Assembly: GCA_964471235.1 (NCBI GenBank)
Contig: CAYYGL010000013.1
Location: 1-44,075 of the forward strand
DNA length: 44,075 bases
DNA from: CAYYGL01 sp964471235
GTDB lineage: Bacteria; Calditrichota; Calditrichia; RBG-13-44-9; J075
Direction of reading: 5' to 3'
Below, in pieces: positions 24,505 through 34,109 of the stretch. A model generated the notes under the pieces. That model ran no database searches. It saw nothing but the letters and a program-made list of their open reading frames with translations, and was not told where the DNA came from. The translations under genes were made by a program, and so were the position numbers. Every line of letters starts with the position of its first letter. Within the stretch, counting starts at the first letter, position 1.

Positions 24505-27500
24505 ATGATCAAAATTCTAATCAATGACAATTTTAAAAAATTTCTTCTTCAACAATCGCCGGATTTTCGCCGGAAAGTCCATCAAAAATTCGAATACCTG
24601 GAAATCGGTTATTGGGATGGGGGGCTGAAGGTAAAAAAAATTAAAAGTATCGGTGGGAACCGGGCACTTTTTGAAGCACGATTGGACCGCTCTAACCGCA
24701 TTTTGTTTACTCTCGGTCAGGAAAACCATGGGAATCACAGTGATCATCATTTGCTCATCTATGTTTGGGGGGTGGTTTCCCACGATGATGTCTCTCACCA
24801 TAGTAAACATATCCCCAAAAATGTCCCATTTCTACACTTCAAAGCATACCGAGAGGAGACACTAACCGATTTTTCGCTGGAAAATTTAGAATCCGCTTAC
24901 CATACCCAGGAGAGTATTACCCAGAAACCGAAAGACGATTCTCCTACCCAGCAATGGCATTTTCTGGATGAGGAAAGTTGGCAACGTATTACTGATTACC
25001 GGGAAGAAGATTTTGAACTGGCATTGTATTTAACCCCCCGACAGCAAGAAATTTTACAAAAACCACTGCCGTTATTGATATCGGGAACTGCTGGCAGTGG
25101 TAAAACCACCCTGAGTATATACTACCTGTTGAAGTTATCCCTCGCAAAGGAGAAAAAATTATTTATAACCTATAATCAATTTTTAAGAAACTCTGCATAC
25201 CAGCTGTATGGAGCTCTGCTAAACGCTTCCCCCTATCGGGAAGAGTTTGTCTTTCCCGATTTTTACACGTTTAAAGAGTATTGTTTAACGGTTGCGGAAG
25301 CTTACGGCAAAAAATTTCCCATTGAGAATGAGATCAATTTCGAACGGTTTAACAAATTGATACGGACGAACAATCAGGCTCGGAAGTTTGATGCACCATT
25401 AACCTGGGAAGAAATTCGTTCCATCATAAAAGGCGCCCTTCCACAACTGGATCTGCAAATTTTACAAAAAGCATTGGTAGCTGTGGAGAAGAAGCAACTT
25501 TCCCCGACACTGTTGAACTCACTGCAACAGCAACTGTTAACAATTTCCCAATTGAAATCCCTGTCCCATCTCAACAAATTTACTCACAAATATTTGAATA
25601 CCGATTTGGTAACGCTGTCTAAAGAAATTCAACATTTTATTAAAAACCAACCGGATCGTTTTTTATCTTCCCTGGAGCACATTATTCATGCCCTGCAAAA
25701 GAAACGAGACGTCACCGGGAAAAAGTATCTCTCCTATATGGATTACGAAGCACTCAGCCTCAAAAAAGCCCCTAATTTTCCGGTAGACCGCAAAGCAATT
25801 TACGGGATATTCGAATGGTACCAGAATCTCCTGGAGCAAGAGAAACGTTGGGATGAGTTGGACCTGACACGGGAAGTGCTAAAACTCTTGATGAGAAGAG
25901 ATTCTGATTTACACCGTTACGACCTGGTAGCTTGCGATGAGATACAGGATTTAACCGACGTTCAACATCAGTTATTGTTTTTCATTACCCGAAACCCACT
26001 GCATCTCCTTTTGAGCGGCGATACGAAACAGATCATCAATCCCAGTGGGTTTCGTTGGGAAGAACTAAAGCGGCATTTCTACGAAAGGGAGATGAAAATC
26101 CCGGAGATTCATTTTTTAAATTTAAATTTTCGCAGTTCCGGCAGTATTGTGGAATTGTCGAACCTGCTGCTGGATTTAAAATCCAGGTTATTAGGTACAC
26201 GTTCAGAAGAATTAATCGAAGATTGGAAGTATAAAGGACGGCCACCGGTCGTAATAAAAAATTTAAGTGAGCCGGAGGTGTTAAAAAGTGTGCAATACAC
26301 CGGGGCACGGAAAACCATTTTGGTCCGTAGCGATACCGAGAAAGAGCAGCTAAAAGAAATTTTGGGAACGGAATTGATTTTCACCATCAACGAGGCGAAA
26401 GGGTTGGAATTTGATACGGTTTTGCTATGGAAATTTGCCGCTGATATGACCTGCCAGGATATCTGGAAACATATCCTGGAATATACGGACCGGGAAGTGC
26501 ATATCGCTCATATTCGAAATGAAATAAATTTACTTTATGTTGCCCTTACCCGGGCTCGTAAAGAGTTATTAATCTACGATGGCAAACACCCGTCCTTAAT
26601 TTGGTCCAGCGAGGAGATCAAAGACAAACTTTATCTTACGGATGATCTGGAGTATATCGAACATGTCTGGGATGTTCCCTCCACCCCGAAGGAATGGAAA
26701 GAACAGGGTGATTATTTTTTTGAACGTGAATTTTATAAAGCTGCCCGGGAATGTTATAAGAATGCCGGGGAAAATGGACTGGCAAAAAAAGCCGAAGCCT
26801 TCCAGGCGGAAAAAAGCGGTGATTTTGCTGTTGCAGCGCCGCTTTTCGAGCAAATCGGTGAATTGGAAAAAGCAGCTCGGTATTATGAACAAAGTGGTAA
26901 ATACGAGCAAGCATGCCAAACCTGGACCACCCTGAAGCAAAAGGATGAGGCGCAACGATGCTATCTTTTATTCCTGGAAAAAGAGAAGCGCTATCAGGAA
27001 GCCGGCGAGCTGTATCTTTCCGGAAAAGCATACGCAAAAGCGGTGGAGTTTTTCGCCCGGAGTGGGGATTATGAACAAGCTGCCCGGATCACCTTAAAAC
27101 ACTTGCAGGATAAAGAACGCGCTGCCTGTTATTTTGAAGAAGCCGGTCAATTTGACAATGCCGCTCGGTTATTTCAAAAATTGAATCGATTGGAAAAAGC
27201 CGCTGACCTGTACGAAAGAGCCAGGAACTACAAAGCGGCAAGCCGGCTGTGGAAGAAGTTGAAACGGGAAGACCGTTTGATACGACTTTATCAACGGACC
27301 AATAACTACCCCGCCCTTTTAACTCTCTACGAAAAAATGAAGGATTTTGATCGTGCCGTGAAGACATTGAAGAAATTCGGTAATAAAAAAGAACTGGCGG
27401 ATGAAGCCCAACACCTATTGCACAACCGAAAATACTTCCCGGCATTAATTCGTTTTAGTATTTTACAGGATCACCCGAATATTGCCCTGTGTTTTCATCG

Positions 27501-28779
27501 TCTGAAAGATTTTGCCCGGGCAGGACGACATTATGAGCTTGCAGGACTTTATTATCATGCCGGATTGGCATACCGGAAAGCAAAGCAATACAAAGAGGCT
27601 TTTATCAACTTTCTGCTCTCTCCCGAAGATGAACAGAAACAATTTGCCAATGCGAAACGACTCCACATACACCTCGATATGGACCAATTGGAAGACTTTG
27701 CCCAGGAGCTGGTGGATAAACAGGAATTCGCCAAAGCAGCTATCTGCTTTTATTGGATTCCGGACTTTCTCCATGCCGGTATTTACGCACTGGAATCGGG
27801 ACAGGAGGAACAAGCACTTGTTTATTGGAAGAAAGGAATAAATACCTTTGATATATTTGTTGAATTAGTTGCAAAGCATTGCCTTGCCAAAAACCAACTC
27901 ACAGTTGGCGCAAAGTTTATCCTGAATATTCCTTCTTCATATTTTGAGTCAAATTTTTACCGTTTTAAAATCCAAACCGGACGCTACGAAAACATCCTGG
28001 CGTTAATGGATGCCTATTTTGAATCCCATCCGAACCGCAACGAGATGCTGACCTGGGTGGATTTATTGGATTTTTTCCCCATCTATGATGACAGAGTGAT
28101 TTCTACACGGTTAAAATACCTGGAAGAGGCAGAAGATTTTAACCGTTATTTTGAAGTTGTTAAATGGGTTAGCACCTATTCAGATGCTCCTGTACTGGAT
28201 GAGCTAAGCGAAGAATATGAGAAATCATACGAGCAACTGCGTACCGAAGTTAGCGAAGTTGCTGCAATTAAATTATACATGATCGAAAAGTATGATGATT
28301 TCTTTCGCATTGTCCAACAATTGCCGTTAAAAGAGAACAATTGTGAACTTTTCATCGGTACGGAACGTGAGAATGAAGCTATGGAGTTGATGGTACAAGC
28401 TGGTAAGATTAATCAAGTACAGCAGATATTGATCAACAAAAAGGAGTATATAAAATTAGCAAAGATGCTGGAATCAAATGATGATCTGCCCGGCGCGGCA
28501 CGTTATTACCGGGTTGGCAAAGACTATGAAAAAGCCGGTAAGCTGTTCGAAAAGTTGGGGAAATATTCGAAAGCCGGGGATGTTTATTTTGAGGCAAAAG
28601 AATACCGCAAAGCATTGGCAATGTATCAAAAGAGCGGGAAGGGAAAGGTAAAAATCGCCAAGACGTTTGAGCAGTTGGGGGAGTATGCCAATGCGGCAAA
28701 AATATGGCAGGAATTGGGGAAAAAGAAAAAAGCTCAACAATGTCTTCAAATGCTTCAAGAGCCGAGTTTTCTGCCGTAA
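24505..28779 (+). CDS. RelE/ParE-like--UvrD/Rep SF1 helicase--TPR solenoid protein
   Basis: A 1424-residue cytoplasmic protein. Residues 1-105 look like a RelE/ParE-type fold (RALFEARL, RILFTLG, LLIYVWGVVSHDDV), as seen at the N-terminus of some bacterial UvrD-like helicases. The SF1 core is complete: Q motif LTPRQQEIL (176-184), Walker A GTAGSGKTT (194-202), Walker B DEIQD (478-482), motif III LLSGDTKQ (502-509), motif IV with Arg543 (NLNFRSS), motif V AKGLEFD (631-637) and motif VI YVALTRARK (678-686). From about 725 to 1420 runs a helical-repeat solenoid (A-x-x-Y/F-x-x-x-G-x-Y/F-x-x-A units). The order helicase then TPR recalls eukaryotic TRANK1. The gene is visibly more AT-rich than its neighbours, is transcribed alone and lies next to repeats, which suggests transfer. 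Role unknown; defence or nucleic-acid stress is a guess. Confidence 0.88.
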   Translation: MIKILINDNFKKFLLQQSPDFRRKVHQKFEYLEIGYWDGGLKVKKIKSIGGNRALFEARLDRSNRILFTLGQENHGNHSDHHLLIYVWGVVSHDDVSHHSKHIPKNVPFLHFKAYREETLTDFSLENLESAYHTQESITQKPKDDSPTQQWHFLDEESWQRITDYREEDFELALYLTPRQQEILQKPLPLLISGTAGSGKTTLSIYYLLKLSLAKEKKLFITYNQFLRNSAYQLYGALLNASPYREEFVFPDFYTFKEYCLTVAEAYGKKFPIENEINFERFNKLIRTNNQARKFDAPLTWEEIRSIIKGALPQLDLQILQKALVAVEKKQLSPTLLNSLQQQLLTISQLKSLSHLNKFTHKYLNTDLVTLSKEIQHFIKNQPDRFLSSLEHIIHALQKKRDVTGKKYLSYMDYEALSLKKAPNFPVDRKAIYGIFEWYQNLLEQEKRWDELDLTREVLKLLMRRDSDLHRYDLVACDEIQDLTDVQHQLLFFITRNPLHLLLSGDTKQIINPSGFRWEELKRHFYEREMKIPEIHFLNLNFRSSGSIVELSNLLLDLKSRLLGTRSEELIEDWKYKGRPPVVIKNLSEPEVLKSVQYTGARKTILVRSDTEKEQLKEILGTELIFTINEAKGLEFDTVLLWKFAADMTCQDIWKHILEYTDREVHIAHIRNEINLLYVALTRARKELLIYDGKHPSLIWSSEEIKDKLYLTDDLEYIEHVWDVPSTPKEWKEQGDYFFEREFYKAARECYKNAGENGLAKKAEAFQAEKSGDFAVAAPLFEQIGELEKAARYYEQSGKYEQACQTWTTLKQKDEAQRCYLLFLEKEKRYQEAGELYLSGKAYAKAVEFFARSGDYEQAARITLKHLQDKERAACYFEEAGQFDNAARLFQKLNRLEKAADLYERARNYKAASRLWKKLKREDRLIRLYQRTNNYPALLTLYEKMKDFDRAVKTLKKFGNKKELADEAQHLLHNRKYFPALIRFSILQDHPNIALCFHRLKDFARAGRHYELAGLYYHAGLAYRKAKQYKEAFINFLLSPEDEQKQFANAKRLHIHLDMDQLEDFAQELVDKQEFAKAAICFYWIPDFLHAGIYALESGQEEQALVYWKKGINTFDIFVELVAKHCLAKNQLTVGAKFILNIPSSYFESNFYRFKIQTGRYENILALMDAYFESHPNRNEMLTWVDLLDFFPIYDDRVISTRLKYLEEAEDFNRYFEVVKWVSTYSDAPVLDELSEEYEKSYEQLRTEVSEVAAIKLYMIEKYDDFFRIVQQLPLKENNCELFIGTERENEAMELMVQAGKINQVQQILINKKEYIKLAKMLESNDDLPGAARYYRVGKDYEKAGKLFEKLGKYSKAGDVYFEAKEYRKALAMYQKSGKGKVKIAKTFEQLGEYANAAKIWQELGKKKKAQQCLQMLQEPSFLP

Positions 28780-28840
28780 AACCATCCGATTGGGATAAAG
28801 GGCAGAAAGTTACCGATCGCCCTTCCGAAAAAGAGAAAAA

Positions 28841-29743
28841 TTATCCTACCAGTTTACGGATTTTGGGCAGCGCCTGCCGGGCGGCTTTTATCCCCGCTTC
28901 GATGCACAACTCCGCCTTGGAGGTGTCAAACGTCACAATGGTCTCACCAAAATCCGGTTTGATCACCAAATCCGCCTGACGCAAAAAATGGCGTTTGTTA
29001 TACTCCCCGCTTAATTCCACCGCCCGCAAAAAAGCTTCCAGACCATTGTTGATTTCCTCGCGGGGACCGGTCTGCCCCACATCTACCCCCAGAACGATAT
29101 CACTGCCCATATCCCGGGCAACATCTGCCGGAACAACATCTACAATAGCCCCATCTACCAGCAGCATATTTTTGTAAGGCACCGGGGGGAAAAAAGCCGG
29201 AATGGCGGAACTGGCTTGCAGGGCAATCGCCGCCGGTCCTTCCCGGAAAACTACCTTCTCACCGCTTAACAGATCCACCGTCACAATCGCAATTGGAATT
29301 GATGCTTCCTCGATTCGCTTATCCATGGTAAGCCGTTCCAGTGCTTCCTTTGCCATATCCTCCGGCAAAACGCTCCACCCGGAGATGGTATCCAGAATAA
29401 ACCGCTCTATATTGATAAATTGACGCAGTTTACTTAAAAAAGAGGAAGGCTCGGCAGAAGATTCTTTCAAATGTGCCGGGATGGCCTCGTCAAACTCCCG
29501 CAGCAATTGGATCATTCGATTGCCGCTGTATTCCGGGTTGAGCGTATAAGCAGCCGCGACAATGGCACCCATGCTGCTGCCGGCAAGATAGTCAATCGGG
29601 ATTTTCTCCTGCTCCAAAACCGATAACACCCCCACATGCGCCAACCCGCGTACCCCCCCGCCGCCCAGGGCGATTCCCACTTTGCGAGATCGCTTAAGAA
29701 TACGGTTCCTCCAAACTCGCCGCATATTGTTGAACATTCCCAT
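28841..29743 (-). CDS. Patatin-like phospholipase (RssA/YlbK-type)
   Basis: Serine lipid hydrolase of 300 residues. The oxyanion-hole loop GGGGVRGLAHVGVL, nucleophile elbow GSSMG and catalytic Asp in DGAIVDVVP are all present, so it should be active with a Ser-Asp dyad. No signal peptide is evident, so it is probably cytoplasmic or peripheral at the membrane. A polypurine stretch (GGGGGA) lies about 9 bases before the ATG. It is convergent with the large helicase gene, about 60 bases away, and lies downstream of the V-ATPase operon. Substrate is unknown. Confidence 0.92.
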   Translation of the reverse strand: MGMFNNMRRVWRNRILKRSRKVGIALGGGGVRGLAHVGVLSVLEQEKIPIDYLAGSSMGAIVAAAYTLNPEYSGNRMIQLLREFDEAIPAHLKESSAEPSSFLSKLRQFINIERFILDTISGWSVLPEDMAKEALERLTMDKRIEEASIPIAIVTVDLLSGEKVVFREGPAAIALQASSAIPAFFPPVPYKNMLLVDGAIVDVVPADVARDMGSDIVLGVDVGQTGPREEINNGLEAFLRAVELSGEYNKRHFLRQADLVIKPDFGETIVTFDTSKAELCIEAGIKAARQALPKIRKLVG

Positions 29744-29822
29744 CTGATTCCGTCCCCCTTCGATTAAAGTGAGTCATCACTTGTTTTCCGCCATCTACTA
29801 TTTACAATTCCCCTCTTCCCGG

Positions 29823-30458
29823 TCACCTGGAGCGGTCTTCCTCCCCGCGGATGATCGCCTTAATCCGCATCAGACGGCTGACATCCGCCCGTTCGTTTTC
29901 ATCCAGCTTCATCTGAATAAACCGCACTTGCTCTTCGATACGGGGAATCAGCACATATTCCAGGGCATTTACCCGCCGTCGGGTAATGGTAATTTCCCGA
30001 ATAATCAACTCAATCCGTTTTTGCACCTCTGCCAGACGCAGCAATTCCGGCAGAAGTTCTTTTAATCGCCGAATGCTGGTATCCAGGTCCGCATTGCTGT
30101 CCATAAAGCCATAGGGCGGCGATTCCATCTCGATTTCCGTTCGGATGCGGGGCACTTTCAGGTTGAGCAGGGGCTGACGTTCAATGGTTATCCGGGTGCG
30201 GAGCAACGGGGCAGACAGCAGTGTCTCCACCGAAGCCGAGCGCAGCATACCACTGCCCAGCACAAAGCGATGATACACCGTTTCCAGCTCTTGCTCCACC
30301 TCTTGCCGCAGCTTTATTAATTGATCAATTTCCTGACGAAAGGCATGCATCAGTTCATCCAACTTATGCTTCATCAGGGTATGCCCACGCTGCGCCATCG
30401 CCAGCCGCTTACGCAGCTTCATCAAGGTCATTCGATTTGCCTGCACACCATATTGCAT
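29823..30458 (-). CDS. ntpD: V-type ATP synthase subunit D
   Basis: Central-stalk rotor subunit (211 residues), comparable to gamma of F-type enzymes. The start NRMTLMKLRKRLAMAQRGHTLMKHKLDEL is the conserved N-terminal helix of the D family, and the C-terminal helix (RRRVNALEYVLIPRIEEQVRFI) matches the second coiled-coil strand. It is the last gene of the V-ATPase operon, after B, as in Enterococcus ntpABD order. An octamer repeat lies in the 148-base gap from ntpB. Weak ribosome site AAGAG before the ATG. Confidence 0.94.
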   Translation of the reverse strand: MQYGVQANRMTLMKLRKRLAMAQRGHTLMKHKLDELMHAFRQEIDQLIKLRQEVEQELETVYHRFVLGSGMLRSASVETLLSAPLLRTRITIERQPLLNLKVPRIRTEIEMESPPYGFMDSNADLDTSIRRLKELLPELLRLAEVQKRIELIIREITITRRRVNALEYVLIPRIEEQVRFIQMKLDENERADVSRLMRIKAIIRGEEDRSR

Positions 30459-30561
30459 ACTCTTTTCCCGGGTGTATGGTTTGTCCTGCGTAATGGGTGT
30501 TATAGAGAACGCACCCCAAATTACACATCAGAGATTCATGAATTCCAGCCTCACCACCTCC

Positions 30562-30629
30562 CTGTCCCACTGCCTCACTGTCTCACTGCCTCACTGTCTC
30601 ACTGCCTTACTGTCCCACTGTCTCACTGC
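30562..30629 (-). repeat. GTGRGRCA octamer array, copy 2, crossing the ntpB stop codon
   Basis: Eight consecutive units on the plus strand read CTGYCYYA (CTGTCCCA, CTGCCTCA, CTGTCTCA and so on, 30562-30625). The ntpB stop codon (30607-30609) lies in the sixth unit, so the last residues of subunit B (SETVGQ) are encoded by the array. Sense orientation equals that of the array after cytochrome b. Confidence 0.8.
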
Positions 30630-32001
30630 TCCCCTCTCCCCGGTAGTACTTCTCAATATATTCATCCCGGATACGTTTCAGCATGGCTTTGGGCAGTTTT
30701 GAAAGAAGTTCCCAACCGATATTAAGTGTGGTTTCGATATCCCGCTCACTTCCTTCGCCCTGGTGGATGTATTGTCGTTCAAAGTCATCGGCAAAGTCAT
30801 AGAACATGCGGTCTTCATCGGAGAGGGCTTCTTCCCCCAGGATCACGGTTAGTTCCCGGGCTTCCAACCCCCGGGCATAAGCGGCAAACAATTGGTTGGC
30901 TAAATCGGCATGGTCTTCCCGGGTTTTCCCGGTGCCAATCCCTTTATCTTTCAAACGGGAAAGAGACGCCTGCACATCCACCGGCGGGTAAACCGCTTTT
31001 TTATGCAGGGAGCGGGAAAGAATCACCTGTCCCTCGGTAATATAGCCGGTTAAATCCGGGATGGGATGGGTTTTGTCATCTTCCGGCATGGTAAGAATGG
31101 GGAACATGGTGATGGATCCGGTTAATCCCTGGATGCGCCCGGCGCGTTCGTAAAGGGTGGAGAGGTCGGTGTACATATAACCGGGATAGCCGCGCCTGCC
31201 GGGCACCTCCTTCCGGGCGGCGGACACTTCCCGCAGCGCCTCGCAATAGTTGGTCATATCGGTGAGGATGACCAGCACGTGCATGCCCAGGTCAAATGCC
31301 AGGTATTCGGCAGCCGTGAGAGCCATGCGGGGGGTTGCCAGCCGCTCGATTGCCGGGTCGCTGGCAAGATTGAGAAACAGCACCGAGCGTTCCAGCGCCC
31401 CGGACTCCCGAAAACTGTCCACAAAAAATTGCGATTCCTCAAAGGTAATCCCCATGGCGCCGAAGACCACGGCAAACTTTTCTTCTTTTCCCAGCACTTT
31501 TGCCTGGCGGGCAATCTGGGCGGCAATTTCATTATGCGGCAGTCCGGCACCGGAAAAAATCGGCAGTTTCTGCCCCCGCACCAGGGTATTCAATCCGTCA
31601 ATAGAGGAGATGCCGGTCTGGATGAACTCCGAAGGGTAATCCCGGGCGTAGGGATTGATGGGGCTGCCGTTGATATCGCGCGCCACATCGGCAATTAATG
31701 GCGGGGCATCGTCAATCGGCCGCCCCTGACCATCGAACACCCTGCCCAGGATGTCCGGCGCCAGCGCCAGGGTCATTCCCCTGCCCAGAAAGTGAAACCG
31801 CGCGTCCCCCAGGTTAATCCCTTCCCCGCCCTCGAACAACTGGATCAACACCAGGTTGCCGTTTACCTCCAACACATTGCCGTGGCGAATTGCTCCGCTC
31901 ACTTCGATCTCCACCAATTCCTGATATTTCACATACTCCGCAACTTCAACAATCACCAGCGGTCCCTGGATATCCGTTGCCGTACGATATTGTTTCTTCA
32001 T
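30607..32001 (-). CDS. ntpB: V-type ATP synthase subunit B (non-catalytic)
   Basis: Nucleotide-binding but non-catalytic subunit of the V1 head, 464 residues. It starts RTATDIQGPLVIVE and has ISSIDGLNTLVRGQKLPIFSGAGLPHNEIAAQIARQ, where the usual P-loop is replaced by SGAGLPHN, the hallmark of B. Later motifs include the MGITFEES segment, MTNYCEALREVSAARKEVPGRRGYPGYMYTDLS and TMPEDDKTHPIPDLTGYITEGQ. The C-terminal few residues come from an octamer repeat. A is upstream by about 125 bases and D downstream. Confidence 0.97.
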   Translation of the reverse strand: MKKQYRTATDIQGPLVIVEVAEYVKYQELVEIEVSGAIRHGNVLEVNGNLVLIQLFEGGEGINLGDARFHFLGRGMTLALAPDILGRVFDGQGRPIDDAPPLIADVARDINGSPINPYARDYPSEFIQTGISSIDGLNTLVRGQKLPIFSGAGLPHNEIAAQIARQAKVLGKEEKFAVVFGAMGITFEESQFFVDSFRESGALERSVLFLNLASDPAIERLATPRMALTAAEYLAFDLGMHVLVILTDMTNYCEALREVSAARKEVPGRRGYPGYMYTDLSTLYERAGRIQGLTGSITMFPILTMPEDDKTHPIPDLTGYITEGQVILSRSLHKKAVYPPVDVQASLSRLKDKGIGTGKTREDHADLANQLFAAYARGLEARELTVILGEEALSDEDRMFYDFADDFERQYIHQGEGSERDIETTLNIGWELLSKLPKAMLKRIRDEYIEKYYRGEGSSETVGQ

Positions 32002-32126
32002 GTTTGTTTTCCCTTACTTGAATTTCAACCGCTACCTTCCGGTTTTAAAATGCGATGCCCATGCTGTCCCTGATTGCCGGTCCCTTGTTCCATGGGGCGT
32101 ATCCAACTTCGCCCTCTGCCGCTGCC

Positions 32127-33923
32127 TTAACCTCCGCCTTTTCCTTCGTCTTGTTCTTCAGCCACTTCACTTTCTTTCAATGCGTCAATTTCCTTGCTAA
32201 TTTGTGCAATCAATTTATCATACGTTTCCAGTTCCTCCTCGGGAATAAATTTTGCCCGGGCAATTTCCTCCCAGACCGGCAGTTTTACCAACTCCTCCAA
32301 CTCCACCCCGCTTTTTAACGCCCGCAGCGCCTCCCGGTAAAAGTGGATGACCACTTTCAACAATAAGAATTGTTTTTTTAAAGAGGTGTAGGTATCCACC
32401 TCATGGAAAGCATTCTGATGGAGGAGGTCTTCCCGGATGGATTGGGCGGAGCGCATTAGCAGCCGCTGTTCGGCGGAGAGCGATTCCAGCCCCACCAGCC
32501 GGGCGATTTCCCGCAGTTCGTCTTCTTCTTCCAAAAGGCGCATGGCTAATTTCCGGTCTTCGATGGGCTGCTCCCCGAATTTTTCCTTCAGGTATCCCTC
32601 CAGACCGCTTTCGTACAGGGAGTAGCTGGTCAACCAGTTGATCGCCGGGAAATGGCGTTCGTACGCCAGGCGGGAATCCAGGCTCCAGAAAACCTTGACC
32701 ACCCGGAGAGTAGCCTGCACCACCGGGTCGGAAAGGTCGCCGCCGGGGGGAGATACTGCCCCGATGATCGAGACCGAGCCGAGTCGTTCGCTGCTGCCCA
32801 GGCATTTCACCTTGCCGGAGCGCTCGTAAAATTCCGCCAGCCGGGAACCGAGGTATGCCGGGTATCCCTCCTCGCCGGGCATTTCCTCCAGCCGGCCGCC
32901 GATTTCCCGCAACGCTTCTGCCCAGCGGGAAGTGGAATCCGCCATTATCGCCACATTGTAGCCCATATCACGGTAATATTCCGCCAGGGTGATGCCAGTA
33001 TAAATGGAAGCTTCCCGGGCAGCCACCGGCATGTTGGAAGTATTGGCGATCAGGATGGTGCGCTCCATAAGCGGCTTACCGGAATTGGGGTCCAGCAATT
33101 TGGGGAACTCCTGGAGCACGTCGGTCATCTCGTTGCCCCGTTCCCCGCAGCCGATGTAAACAATCACCTGGGCATCCGCCCATTTGGCAATCTGATGCTG
33201 CACCACCGTTTTGCCGCTGCCAAACGGACCGGGAACACAGGCAGTGCCGCCTTTGGCAAGGGGAAAAAACGTGTCAATAACCCGCTGCCCGGTTACCAGT
33301 GGTTCCCCGGGCGCCAGGCGAAGCCGATAGGGGCGCGGCTTGCGTACCGGCCAGTCGTGCACCATCGTCAGCCGGGCAATTCCATCGGAATGACGCACCT
33401 CTGCGATTACCTCATCGATGGTATACTCACCCTCGCGAATTGTTTCGATGGTACCCTCAGCGATGTGATGAGGCACTAAAATCCGATGCCGGATTAGTTC
33501 TGTCTCCTGAACTTCACCTAACACATCCCCGGCATGCACGATATCGCCTTTTTTTACTGTGGGTTGAAAATGCCATTTCTTCTGATGGTCTAAACGCGGG
33601 GCGGTGGTACCCCGGGCGATAAAGTTGCCCACTTTTTCCATGATCAAATTCAGCGGACGCTGGATGCCGTCGTAGATGGCACCGATTAAGCCGGGACCGA
33701 GGGTGACGCTGAGGGGCTGCCCCAGGCTGACCACCGGTTCACCGGGACCTACCCCGGCAGTCTCTTCATACACCTGGATAAATGCCCGCTCCCCATGCAA
33801 TTCAATAATTTCACCAATCAGCTTCAATTCGCCCACCCGCACCACATCATTCATGCGGGCATCCTTCATTTTATCCGCCACCACCAACGGACCGGAAACT
33901 TTTACAATCGTGCCTGTTATCAT
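32127..33923 (-). CDS. ntpA: V-type ATP synthase catalytic subunit A
   Basis: Catalytic subunit of the V1 head, about 598 residues. The P-loop GPFGSGKT is at residues 232-239; the non-homologous bulge domain typical of A subunits precedes it (GTTAPRLDHQKKWHFQPTVK to HDWPVRKPRPY). The GERGNEMTDVL and STSRWAEALREI segments are conserved. The ATG at 33923 (MITGTIVKVSGPLV) matches family N-termini; an ATG at 33935 and a GTG at 33980 are also in frame. An AGGAGG further upstream (33964-33969) has no start codon at a fitting distance. The charged tail EEQDEGKGGG is unusual. F precedes and B follows. Confidence 0.97.
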   Translation of the reverse strand: MITGTIVKVSGPLVVADKMKDARMNDVVRVGELKLIGEIIELHGERAFIQVYEETAGVGPGEPVVSLGQPLSVTLGPGLIGAIYDGIQRPLNLIMEKVGNFIARGTTAPRLDHQKKWHFQPTVKKGDIVHAGDVLGEVQETELIRHRILVPHHIAEGTIETIREGEYTIDEVIAEVRHSDGIARLTMVHDWPVRKPRPYRLRLAPGEPLVTGQRVIDTFFPLAKGGTACVPGPFGSGKTVVQHQIAKWADAQVIVYIGCGERGNEMTDVLQEFPKLLDPNSGKPLMERTILIANTSNMPVAAREASIYTGITLAEYYRDMGYNVAIMADSTSRWAEALREIGGRLEEMPGEEGYPAYLGSRLAEFYERSGKVKCLGSSERLGSVSIIGAVSPPGGDLSDPVVQATLRVVKVFWSLDSRLAYERHFPAINWLTSYSLYESGLEGYLKEKFGEQPIEDRKLAMRLLEEEDELREIARLVGLESLSAEQRLLMRSAQSIREDLLHQNAFHEVDTYTSLKKQFLLLKVVIHFYREALRALKSGVELEELVKLPVWEEIARAKFIPEEELETYDKLIAQISKEIDALKESEVAEEQDEGKGGG

Positions 33924-34109
33924 CTGTTTTGCCATCCTCTTTGTTTGAGATGTCTTGATTGGTGACCTCCTGACAATCACCCGCTAACCACGTTACGCTT
34001 CCGTCACTGATTCCTGTTTTACTGAATCGTTACTATTGTTTTTTGTAACCGATGCTTTCTCTGCGCCTCTTCGCGAAGCAAGCACTTCGGTGGTAGTGAA
34101 TAACATAGA

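Noticed and set aside
30562..30629. Repeat array considered as a CRISPR
   Set aside because: The units are 8 bases long and contiguous with no spacers.
32652..33479. Plus-strand open frame of 275 codons
   Set aside because: It is antisense to the catalytic V-ATPase subunit A and has no recognisable family.
33960..33972. AGGAGGTCACC on the minus strand upstream of ntpA, possibly marking a leader peptide or alternative start
   Set aside because: No ATG, GTG or TTG lies 4-12 bases downstream in any frame; kept only as a remark under ntpA.
34048..34080. CTCTGCGCCTCTTCGCG stretch between ntpF-type and ntpA genes considered as a dispersed repeat
   Set aside because: Only one copy is in the window, so it cannot be supported from this sequence.
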